Shown: positions 1-5,099 of the stretch, in pieces
Numbering within the stretch: position 1 is the stretch's first letter
Layout: the number at the start of each line of letters is the position of its first letter
Assembly: GCA_031271375.1 (NCBI GenBank)
Contig: JAISVU010000241.1
Coordinates: 1 to 5,099 of the forward strand
DNA length: 5,099 bases
Origin: Clostridiales bacterium
GTDB taxonomy: Bacteria > Bacillota > Clostridia > Lachnospirales > WRAX01
Direction of reading: 5' to 3'
Made by a program: the position numbers and the translations under genes
Notes under the pieces: model-generated
What the model was told of the DNA's origin: nothing
What the model saw: only the letters and a program-made list of their open reading frames with translations
Database searches by the model: none

Positions 1-1
1 T

Positions 2-871
2 TCATTCCCATTCCCCGCTCTTGCTGATTATTAGTTTCGCCTTATTAGCCTGCGCCGCAAGCATTTCCTGCTCGATTTCGAGTACCATTTGAGTAAAGGG
101 TCTGTCCGCTCCGCCGTCCCTGCCGCGGCTTTTACGATGTTCTAAAGTTTCCGCCGGGGTGCTGTTCAACAGAACAGGTATATCGACGCCTTCAAAGAAA
201 TCGCTGTTTCCGTGCGTCCATTCGATAATCAAGACCTTTACATTGTGGAAATCCACGGCATCATACCATAAATCAGCTTCGCCCCGGCACATGCGCTTAA
301 GGTATATCCTGTCCGCGCCGTTCTTAAACCGGGAAATAATCCCGCTCAACTCGGCGAAGTTGATTTCGTTCGGGGTTCCCAGATATCCCTTCAATCCGCG
401 GCGGCCGGTTTTCAGATATGCCGCGAGCCAGGGATGCTCGTTTGTCAGCGCGGGACTTGCGTCCTCCCCCGACATTTGAAGCCGCATAAGGGTTTGGGAG
501 CGTTCCTCCGAGATAAGCCCGTTTGTAATTAATCCCCTAATACCGCCGTGCCTAAAGATCCGCAGCCTCTCGGCGTCGTTCTGCGCCGGGATCCTGTGAG
601 GGTAATTATCCCCCGACAGGATATAATTGCCAATGCCGTCATTGTCCAGTTTATGCCCCAGCAGTGACGCGATCTCCGACTTCCCGACCCCGGAGCCGCC
701 GCAGATTGACACAACGGCGCGGCCGCTGGGGCGTTCGCTAAGAACCGGGTTAAGCAGGCCAACGAGCTTAGGGTATATTTTATCGGCTTTTAAAACATGG
801 TCTTCGTTTATCACGACCACATCCCCCGGCATATCCCCGGCAGGGAGTTTTTGAATGGCGGCAGAGTTCAT
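2..871 (-). CDS. P-loop kinase-like protein (uridine kinase / phosphoribulokinase-like fold), substrate unknown
   Basis: Complete 289-residue cytoplasmic protein with no signal peptide or membrane segment. A clear Walker A, GGSGVGKS, lies at residues 58-65 after a beta strand (AVVSIC). SGDNYPHR at 86-93 sits where uridine kinases and phosphoribulokinases carry an acidic substrate-site motif. A Walker B-like strand VKVLIIEWTHG is at 211-221, and an arginine-rich, lid-like stretch (HRKSRGRDGG) at 245-254. This order suggests phosphoryl transfer from ATP to a small molecule. Automated pipelines may name such proteins adenylylsulfate kinase or uridine kinase, but nothing here supports sulfate or pyrimidine metabolism. 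The start is well fixed: an in-frame TAA (875-877) lies two codons upstream of the ATG, and AAAGGAG (884-890) precedes it. The gene is divergent from an arabinofuranosidase operon, so a role in pentose or oligosaccharide metabolism is plausible but inferred. Kinase-like fold: confident; substrate: unknown. Confidence 0.85.
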   Translation of the reverse strand: MNSAAIQKLPAGDMPGDVVVINEDHVLKADKIYPKLVGLLNPVLSERPSGRAVVSICGGSGVGKSEIASLLGHKLDNDGIGNYILSGDNYPHRIPAQNDAERLRIFRHGGIRGLITNGLISEERSQTLMRLQMSGEDASPALTNEHPWLAAYLKTGRRGLKGYLGTPNEINFAELSGIISRFKNGADRIYLKRMCRGEADLWYDAVDFHNVKVLIIEWTHGNSDFFEGVDIPVLLNSTPAETLEHRKSRGRDGGADRPFTQMVLEIEQEMLAAQANKAKLIISKSGEWE

Positions 872-883
872 AGTTTACCGTTG

Positions 884-890
884 CTCCTTT
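884..890 (-). promoter_or_regulatory. Ribosome binding site of the P-loop kinase gene
   Basis: On the minus strand AAAGGAG lies 12 nt before the ATG at 871-869. The spacing is somewhat long, but the match is strong and no in-frame start lies between it and the ATG, since TAA occurs at 877-875. Confidence 0.7.
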
Positions 891-922
891 GTTTGTTAAA
901 TATGTGCAACATCACAGTCATC

Positions 923-954
923 GGGTTATTTCCAACCCTTTTATGTGGGTTATT
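923..954. repeat. Alternating GGGTT/AACCC repeats at the kinase start point (candidate operator or leader hairpin)
   Basis: GGGTTATT occurs twice in direct orientation (923-930 and 947-954, 24 bp apart), with AACCC (934-938) between them. The central AACCC can pair with either flanking GGGTT, giving two mutually exclusive 5-bp hairpins with loops of 6 and 8 nt. The cluster covers the predicted kinase transcription start (about 945) and early leader. It could be a protein-binding site with three half-sites or a small switching RNA structure; the sequence alone does not decide. Confidence 0.45.
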
Positions 955-980
955 ATACTATCATTTATAACATAGCGCAA
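952..980 (-). promoter_or_regulatory. Sigma-A-like promoter for the divergent kinase gene
   Basis: Read on the minus strand, TTGCGC (980-975) and a perfect TATAAT (957-952) are separated by 17 nt. The -35 matches consensus only in its first three bases, and the -10 matches fully. Transcription would start near 945, giving a leader of roughly 74 nt before the kinase ATG. The leader and start point contain the alternating AACCC/GGGTT repeats (923-954), and the -35 lies inside another inverted repeat (971-997), so repression at this promoter is plausible. Confidence 0.65.
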
Positions 981-997
981 TACAATACAGCGTTATG
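971..997. repeat. Imperfect inverted repeat CATAGCGC-N11-GCGTTATG (candidate operator)
   Basis: The left arm CATAGCGC (971-978) matches the reverse complement of the right arm GCGTTATG (990-997) at 7 of 8 positions. The 11-bp spacer contains a tandem AATAC repeat. The centre-to-centre distance is 19 bp, about two helical turns, which fits a dimeric regulator contacting one DNA face. The left arm overlaps the -35 box of the leftward promoter. It lies 43 bp upstream of the rightward -35, so direct steric repression there is less likely. Confidence 0.4.
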
Positions 998-1029
998 CAC
1001 TAGATTTTTAATGTGTACCTGCGTTCATA

Positions 1030-1043
1030 TTATTGCTTATTGC
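1030..1043 (+). repeat. Perfect tandem heptamer TTATTGC x2 overlapping the arabinofuranosidase -35 region
   Basis: TTATTGC is repeated back to back at 1030-1036 and 1037-1043. The second copy covers the first part of the predicted -35 box (1040-1045). A near copy, TTATTAC, is at 1055-1061, directly before TTATACT (1062-1068), which contains the -10. It may be a regulator site or chance in AT-rich DNA. Confidence 0.4.
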
Positions 1044-1068
1044 AAATCTGTTTTTTATTACTTATACT
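1040..1068 (+). promoter_or_regulatory. Sigma-A-like promoter of the arabinofuranosidase operon
   Basis: TTGCAA (1040-1045) and TATACT (1063-1068) are separated by exactly 17 nt. The -35 matches TTGACA at 4 of 6 positions and the -10 matches TATAAT at 5 of 6. A start near 1075 would leave a leader of about 27 nt before the ATG at 1102, with room only for the ribosome binding site. It is the best rightward promoter in the intergenic region and probably serves all downstream genes in the window. Confidence 0.65.
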
Positions 1069-1088
1069 TAAATAGCCAGAATAAACTT

Positions 1089-1093
1089 GGGAG
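1089..1093 (+). promoter_or_regulatory. Ribosome binding site that fixes the arabinofuranosidase start
   Basis: GGGAG lies 8 nt upstream of the ATG at 1102. A possible TTG start at 1087 would place the start codon on top of this site, so the ATG is preferred. Confidence 0.7.
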
Positions 1094-1101
1094 ACAGTGA
1101 C

Positions 1102-2550
1102 ATGACAGAGATTATCATAAACACGGAAAAAAGCGCCGGAACGATAAACCGCAATATTTACGGGCATTTTTCGGAACACCTGGGGCGCTGCGTATACGGC
1201 GGGCTGTTTGTCGAGGGCGGATCGGATATCCCCAACACCCGAGGTATGCGAAACGATGTCGTCTCCGCGCTTAAAAATATAAAAATCCCGGTTTTGCGCT
1301 GGCCCGGGGGCTGCTTCGCCGACGAGTACCACTGGAAAAACGGGGTCGGCAAGAACCGCTCCAAAATGGTCAATACCCATTGGGGCGGCGTCGTTGAGGA
1401 TAACAGCTTCGGTACCCATGAGTTCATGGAGCTCTGCTCCCAGCTAGGCTGCGAGCCTTATGTATGCGGTAACGTCGGCAGCGGAACGGTGCGGGAAATG
1501 TCGGAGTGGGTTGAGTACATAACCTTTGGCGGCATATCCCCGATGGCTGACCTGCGCAAGGAAAACGGCAGGGAGGAGCCCTGGAAGCTCAAATACTTAG
1601 GCATAGGCAATGAAAACTGGGCCTGCGGCGGTAATATGCGCGCCGAGTACTATTCCGATGAATATAGGCGATATCAAACCTACTGCCGCAACTACGGCGA
1701 TAACAAGCTGTATAAAATAGCCTGCGGCTCCGGCACGGAAGACTATTCCTGGACTGAAACCCTTATGGAGCGCTGCGCGCCGTTTATGGACGGCTTGTCC
1801 ATCCACTACTATACTGTGCCGGGCGAGTGGAGCAAAAAGGGCTGCGCGACGGTTTTCGACGCCGACCAATACTACACGACAATCAAAAAAGCCGTAAACA
1901 TCGCGGAAATCATCGACGCCCACTTAAAAGTGATGGATAAATATGATCCCGAACATAAAGTGGATATGGTTATCGACGAATGGGGTACATGGTTCGACGT
2001 TGAGGAAGGCACGAACCCCGGTTTCCTCTACCAGCAGAACACAATGCGCGACGCCATTGTCGCCGCGGTTTCGCTGGACATCTTCAACGCGCGGTGTTCG
2101 CGCATCAGTATGGCAAATATCGCCCAAATCGTCAATGTCCTGCAATCCGTCATCCTTACGGATGGCGGCAAAATGGTTCTTACCCCTACATATCATGTAT
2201 ATGACTTATATAAGCGCCATCACGACGCCGAGTGCCTATATCATTCCATTGAAAATGTTTCCATCGGCGGCTTGCCGCAGTTCTCGGCGACGGCTTCGCG
2301 CAAGGACGGGGAGCTGACATTGACTGTTTCCAACGCGTCCCTAAACGAAAGTTCCGATATGAGCGTGTCCGTGCCAGGATTGAACGTTAAAAATGCTTCG
2401 GGCCGCATCTTAACCAACGAAGCCCGCGCTCACAACACATTCGACGCCCCTGACACAGTGAAAATCACCCCGCTTGCGGTTAAGGCGGAGGCCTCGATAA
2501 TCAGCTTTACACTGCCGCCATGCTCCGTGGCGGAAATTGTTATCATATAA
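1102..2550 (+). CDS. abfA: Intracellular alpha-L-arabinofuranosidase, glycoside hydrolase family 51
   Basis: This 482-residue retaining glycosidase removes terminal alpha-L-arabinofuranosyl units from arabinan or arabinoxylan oligosaccharides and releases L-arabinose. GH51 hallmarks are clear: NIYGHFSEHLGRCVYGG near the N-terminus (18-34), RWPGGCFADEYHW (66-78), the acid/base glutamate E171 in GIGNENW (167-173), SIHYYT (233-238), and the nucleophile glutamate E293 in IDEW (291-294). These correspond to E175 and E294 of the Geobacillus stearothermophilus enzyme. The first part would form the (beta/alpha)8 barrel, and roughly residues 355-482 the C-terminal beta sandwich. Length is close to the roughly 500 residues usual for bacterial intracellular members. 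There is no signal peptide, so it acts in the cytoplasm on imported oligosaccharides, consistent with the permease genes downstream. The start is set by GGGAG at 1089-1093; a TTG at 1087 is less likely. It is the first gene of the probable operon, 20 nt before the regulator gene. Confidence 0.96.
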   Translation: MTEIIINTEKSAGTINRNIYGHFSEHLGRCVYGGLFVEGGSDIPNTRGMRNDVVSALKNIKIPVLRWPGGCFADEYHWKNGVGKNRSKMVNTHWGGVVEDNSFGTHEFMELCSQLGCEPYVCGNVGSGTVREMSEWVEYITFGGISPMADLRKENGREEPWKLKYLGIGNENWACGGNMRAEYYSDEYRRYQTYCRNYGDNKLYKIACGSGTEDYSWTETLMERCAPFMDGLSIHYYTVPGEWSKKGCATVFDADQYYTTIKKAVNIAEIIDAHLKVMDKYDPEHKVDMVIDEWGTWFDVEEGTNPGFLYQQNTMRDAIVAAVSLDIFNARCSRISMANIAQIVNVLQSVILTDGGKMVLTPTYHVYDLYKRHHDAECLYHSIENVSIGGLPQFSATASRKDGELTLTVSNASLNESSDMSVSVPGLNVKNASGRILTNEARAHNTFDAPDTVKITPLAVKAEASIISFTLPPCSVAEIVII

Positions 2551-2570
2551 CACTTTAGTAACGAAAGCCG

Positions 2571-3671
2571 GTGATGGGAATAAAAGGAACCGTTACCAGG
2601 AAGGACGTAGCCAGGGCGGCCGGGGTTTCGGTGGCCTCCGTAAGCCGTGCCGTCAATAACTCCGGATATGTTAAGCGGGAGGTAAAAGAGCGGATTATCG
2701 AGGTGGCTAACCGGCTTAACTATCACCCGAACCCCATCGCGATGTCGCTCCAAAGCCAAAAGACAAGGCAGTTGATACTATACCAAAACGAGATAACCGC
2801 GCCGTACAACCTTCAATTCTTTAACGGCGCGTCCAGGGCGGCTTATAAGCGGGGATATGCCATATTCCTTGACCTTAACTGCGACTTCTCAAGAATTACC
2901 AGGCACCTGGTCGACGGTGTGCTGTTTTCGCTGGACGTCCTGGCGGAGAAGTACATTAAAGCAGTAGGGATGAACTATCTGCTGCCCATTGTCACGGCTA
3001 CGAACGACGCGAGCCTTGTATTCCCGCGCCCGGTTCATAACGTGATAATAGACAATCCCAGGATAATCAATATGGGAATTGATTATTTATTAGGGAAAGG
3101 GCATCGGGAAATCGGGCTTGTTATACCGCAGAGGGGCAAATACAGCGAGCTTAGGTATAAACTGTGGAAAAACAGGATGGAGCAGGAAGCAAAGGCTCTG
3201 GGGCTGGGATCAGACCTTGACTTGCTGGTAGTACGCGCCGAAATCGGCGATACCGACAATCTGCTCAACGAGCGCCTCGACCCTCCCCTTATCCTTCAGC
3301 CCTCGGACGACAACTTTGCCGACTATTCATCCTTCAACATAGGAATGAGGGCCGGGATGCGCTATTTAAACAGCGATAATCCGGCGACGGCGTTCATATG
3401 CTTCAATGACGACGTGGCCTACGGCTTTATACGGGTATTGGAGAAAAACGGCGTCCATGTACCTGAGAACATATCGGTAATGGGAATCGACGGAATCTAT
3501 CTGCGCGACTGGTTCGAGAAAAGCGTGTCCACGGTATCCATTGACGCGGAAAATGTCGGGGCTGTCGCCGCCGACGTGATGATTGATATTTTGGAGAATA
3601 AGAAGCCAAAGTACATGAACTGGACTTCTCCCCGGGTACTTGAAGGGGAGACGGTGATGGATAGATACTAG
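2571..3671 (+). CDS. LacI/GalR-family transcriptional regulator
   Basis: This 366-residue protein is probably the local sugar-responsive repressor. The N-terminal LacI helix-turn-helix is at about residues 8-30 (TRKDVARAAGVSVASVSRAV), followed by the YHPNPIAMSL hinge segment (51-60), where many family members have an arginine in place of M58. The rest is a periplasmic-binding-protein-like effector and dimerisation domain: VIIDN (158-162), a GHREIGLVIP stretch (177-186), and the signature AFICFNDDVAYGFIRVLEKNGVHVPENISVMGIDG (274-308). The start is GTG at 2571 or the adjacent ATG at 2574; an in-frame TAA (2559-2561) excludes anything longer. Only a weak purine stretch (GAAAG, 2563-2567) precedes it, so translation may be coupled to the arabinofuranosidase gene 20 nt upstream. 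Its place between the enzyme and transporter genes implies autoregulation. The likely effector is L-arabinose or an arabino-oligosaccharide, inferred from context only. Confidence 0.93.
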   Translation: MMGIKGTVTRKDVARAAGVSVASVSRAVNNSGYVKREVKERIIEVANRLNYHPNPIAMSLQSQKTRQLILYQNEITAPYNLQFFNGASRAAYKRGYAIFLDLNCDFSRITRHLVDGVLFSLDVLAEKYIKAVGMNYLLPIVTATNDASLVFPRPVHNVIIDNPRIINMGIDYLLGKGHREIGLVIPQRGKYSELRYKLWKNRMEQEAKALGLGSDLDLLVVRAEIGDTDNLLNERLDPPLILQPSDDNFADYSSFNIGMRAGMRYLNSDNPATAFICFNDDVAYGFIRVLEKNGVHVPENISVMGIDGIYLRDWFEKSVSTVSIDAENVGAVAADVMIDILENKKPKYMNWTSPRVLEGETVMDRY

Positions 3672-3682
3672 ATAAAGAAGAG

Positions 3683-3696
3683 CCTGGAACCTGGAA
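3683..3696 (+). repeat. Tandem 7-bp repeat CCTGGAA x2 in the regulator-permease gap
   Basis: CCTGGAA is repeated back to back in the 46-nt gap between the regulator stop and the first permease start. It forms no hairpin and lies just before the ribosome binding site. It is probably a small slippage duplication without a clear role. Confidence 0.4.
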
Positions 3697-3700
3697 AAAG

Positions 3701-3708
3701 AAAGGGGG
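3701..3708 (+). promoter_or_regulatory. Strong ribosome binding site of the first permease gene
   Basis: AAAGGGGG ends 9 nt before the ATG at 3718. The same octamer precedes the second permease gene (4631-4638). Both contrast with the weak site before the regulator gene, which fits higher translation of the transporter subunits than of the repressor. Confidence 0.7.
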
Positions 3709-3717
3709 ACGCGGCAA

Positions 3718-4632
3718 ATGAGCAAAGCGATGAAGAAGCGGGGTTATAAAGAATTTTTATACATACTGCCGTTTATCGTTCTTGTTGCGATTTTCGCTTA
3801 CTATCCGCTGTACGGATGGATTTATTCCTTCTTCGATTACCAGCCGCCGCTGCCCTTTTCGTGGGACACCTTCGTCGGCTTAAAATGGTTTAACATGCTG
3901 TTCCAGAATAAATCGTATATGAACCAAACCCTGGAGGTCCTTAGGAACACGTTCGCGATAAGCGGCATAGCGCTGTTTTTTACATGGCTCCCGATGATTT
4001 TCGCGGTATTCCTAAATGAAATAAGAATCAAACCGCTGAAGAAATTTATCCAGACCGCGACGACGATACCCAACTTTATCAGCTGGATTCTGGTCTATTC
4101 CGTCGCGTTTTTGCTGTTGAGCAATAACGGGATGGTAAACTCAGTCCTGCAGGACATCGGCCTTATTTCGCGGCCCATCGACTTTCTGAAGGACAATTCC
4201 CATATGTGGATTAAGATGTGGCTGTGGCTTACATGGAAGAACCTGGGGTGGGCCGCGATAATGTATGTCGCCGCGATAACCGGCATCGACGAGGGCATGT
4301 ATGAGGCTGCAAGGATAGACGGGGCCACCAGATGGAAATGTATATGGCATATTACGCTGCCGTCTCTGCTGCCTACGTTCTTCGTCCTGATACTCCTTAA
4401 CATCTCAAATATGCTTAACAACGGAATGGAACAATACTATGTGTTCCAAAATGCTTGGAACCGCGAGTACATACAGGTTCTTGACCTGTATGTCTACAAT
4501 CTTTCAACAAGCAAGCCGCCGGTATATTCCATATCCACCGCAATAAGTATGCTGAAAAGCATTGTAAGCCTGGTCATGCTGTTCGCCGCGAACACGTTTT
4601 CCAAGATTGTAAGGCGCGAGAGCATCATCTAA
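3718..4632 (+). CDS. Carbohydrate ABC transporter permease, CUT1 family, LplB-like
   Basis: This 304-residue integral membrane protein would be one half of the channel of an oligosaccharide importer. A short basic N-terminus (KAMKKRGYKEF) precedes a first membrane segment at about 12-34. Further hydrophobic segments are at about 76-100, 116-136, 164-188, 215-233 and 274-296, six in all, the usual number for this family. The cytoplasmic EAA loop that docks on the ATPase is clear at 196-215 (EAARIDGATRWKCIWHITLP). The LPF, YYPLYGW and TTIPNFISWIL segments resemble the LplB/YtcP-associated group of Bacillota permeases. The gene follows the regulator by 46 nt with a strong AAAGGGGG site, and the second permease follows by 13 nt; the two presumably form a heterodimer. 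Arabino-oligosaccharides are the likely cargo because of the GH51 gene, but permease sequence does not fix substrate. No ATPase or solute-binding protein gene is in the window. Confidence 0.93.
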   Translation: MSKAMKKRGYKEFLYILPFIVLVAIFAYYPLYGWIYSFFDYQPPLPFSWDTFVGLKWFNMLFQNKSYMNQTLEVLRNTFAISGIALFFTWLPMIFAVFLNEIRIKPLKKFIQTATTIPNFISWILVYSVAFLLLSNNGMVNSVLQDIGLISRPIDFLKDNSHMWIKMWLWLTWKNLGWAAIMYVAAITGIDEGMYEAARIDGATRWKCIWHITLPSLLPTFFVLILLNISNMLNNGMEQYYVFQNAWNREYIQVLDLYVYNLSTSKPPVYSISTAISMLKSIVSLVMLFAANTFSKIVRRESII

Positions 4633-4638
4633 AGGGGG
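4631..4638 (+). promoter_or_regulatory. Ribosome binding site of the second permease gene, overlapping the upstream stop codon
   Basis: AAAGGGGG begins within the TAA stop (4630-4632) of the first permease and ends 7 nt before a GTG at 4646. The overlap suggests coupled translation of the two channel subunits, and the spacing decides the GTG start. Confidence 0.7.
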
Positions 4639-4645
4639 CGGGAAC

Positions 4646-5099
4646 GTGATAAAGGACAACTCAATTACCGACAGGATAATGGACGTCGTCGCGACTGTTG
4701 TTCTGTTCCTGTACGCGTTCATCTGCGTATATCCGTTCTATTACATCTTTATAAACACGATCAGCGACAATAAGCTAAGTGAGAGGGGGGCCATCGTTTG
4801 GTTCCCACAGGGGATACACTTCCAAAACTATATTGACGCCTTCAAAATCCCAAACATCGCCAACGCCGCGTTTATCTCGGTGGCGAGGACGGTGGTCGGC
4901 ACGGTTCTGATAGTGATAGTTTCGGCGTTTCTTGGTTATATGTTTACCAGCGCGACAATGTGGAAGAAGAAGTTTTGGTACCGTTTCATTATCGCCACGA
5001 TGTACTTTAACGCGGGTATAATCCCCTGGTACCTGACAATGATGAACCTGGGGCTGGTCAACAACTTCCTCGGCTATATCCTGCCCCTCATCGTCTCCC
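4646..5099 (+). CDS. Carbohydrate ABC transporter permease, CUT1 family, YtcP-like (partial; 3' end outside window)
   Basis: An open frame from GTG at 4646 runs uninterrupted off the right edge; 151 residues are visible, about half of the usual length of nearly 300. It begins MIKDNSITDRIMDVV, followed by a first membrane segment at about 13-37 (VLFLYAFICVYPFYYIFIN). The extracellular-side loop contains the QNYIDAF element (60-66). A second hydrophobic segment is at about 78-100 (SVARTVVGTVLIVIVSAFLGYMF), and TMYFNAGIIPWYLTMMNLGLVNN (118-140) carries the typical YtcP/LplC-like MYF-x-x-G-x-IP pattern. The EAA loop would lie beyond the edge. It would pair with the permease encoded just upstream to form the importer channel. 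The GTG start is chosen from the AAAGGGGG site 7 nt upstream. A solute-binding lipoprotein gene would commonly follow in such clusters, but that lies outside the window. Confidence 0.9.
   Translation, partial: MIKDNSITDRIMDVVATVVLFLYAFICVYPFYYIFINTISDNKLSERGAIVWFPQGIHFQNYIDAFKIPNIANAAFISVARTVVGTVLIVIVSAFLGYMFTSATMWKKKFWYRFIIATMYFNAGIIPWYLTMMNLGLVNNFLGYILPLIVS

Noticed and set aside
159..479. Plus-strand open frame of 106 codons opposite the kinase gene
   Set aside because: No recognisable domain and no ribosome binding site; explained by the codon structure of the kinase gene on the other strand.
903..916. TGTG-N6-CACA, resembling a CRP-type site
   Set aside because: Only 4-bp arms match and the T/A bases completing TGTGA-N6-TCACA are not both present; a CRP site is also not expected in the organism suggested. 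It was kept out of the feature list.
954..959. Plus-strand TATACT as a second rightward -10 box
   Set aside because: No acceptable -35 box lies 16-18 nt upstream, and it overlaps the stronger leftward TATAAT on the other strand.
1087..1101. TTG start giving a five-residue longer arabinofuranosidase
   Set aside because: The TTG overlaps the GGGAG ribosome binding site that is ideally placed for the ATG at 1102, and the GH51 homology begins after the ATG.
1030..1419. Minus-strand open frame of 129 codons opposite the arabinofuranosidase start
   Set aside because: It lies antisense to a confident GH51 gene, has no family-like sequence, and covers the rightward promoter; it is a shadow frame.
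2551..2570. Possible terminator or promoter between the arabinofuranosidase and regulator genes
   Set aside because: The 20-nt gap has no inverted repeat with a T-run and is too short for a full promoter, so cotranscription is favoured.
1..5099. Search for CRISPR arrays, tRNA or rRNA genes, insertion sequences, phage or defence genes
   Set aside because: No regularly spaced repeats, RNA-gene-like sequence, transposase or terminal repeats were seen; nearly all the window is explained by five metabolic, transport or regulatory genes.

Overview
The window looks like part of an arabinose-oligosaccharide utilisation locus from a mid-GC member of the Bacillota (Clostridia or Paenibacillus-like). 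This placement is inferred. It rests on the LplB/YtcP-type CUT1 permeases, strong GGGGG-type Shine-Dalgarno sequences, sigma-A-like promoters and the closeness of the GH51 enzyme to Gram-positive intracellular arabinofuranosidases. No rRNA, tRNA or mobile element is present to fix the taxonomy.

Layout. Bases 2-871 (minus strand) encode a complete 289-residue P-loop kinase-like protein of unknown substrate. Bases 872-1101 are a divergent control region. It holds a good promoter for each direction, TTGCGC-17-TATAAT leftward and TTGCAA-17-TATACT rightward, together with several direct and inverted repeats that overlap these promoters and are candidate operators. To the right, on the plus strand and tightly spaced, come a cytoplasmic GH51 alpha-L-arabinofuranosidase (1102-2550), a LacI/GalR-family regulator (2571-3671), a first carbohydrate ABC permease (3718-4632) and the N-terminal half of a second one (4646 to the window end). 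No terminator or convincing internal promoter was seen between the plus-strand genes, so they are probably one operon.

How it fits together. The two permeases would form the membrane channel of a CUT1 importer for an oligosaccharide. The solute-binding lipoprotein is not in the window and may lie beyond the right edge; importers of this family often share an ATPase encoded elsewhere. The signal-less GH51 enzyme would release L-arabinose from the imported material inside the cell. The LacI-type protein would sense the sugar and control its own operon, and possibly the divergent kinase, through the repeats in 872-1101. The least explained part is the kinase: it has a clear Walker A motif and a uridine-kinase-like layout but cannot be assigned a substrate from sequence alone. 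No CRISPR array, phage or defence system was seen.
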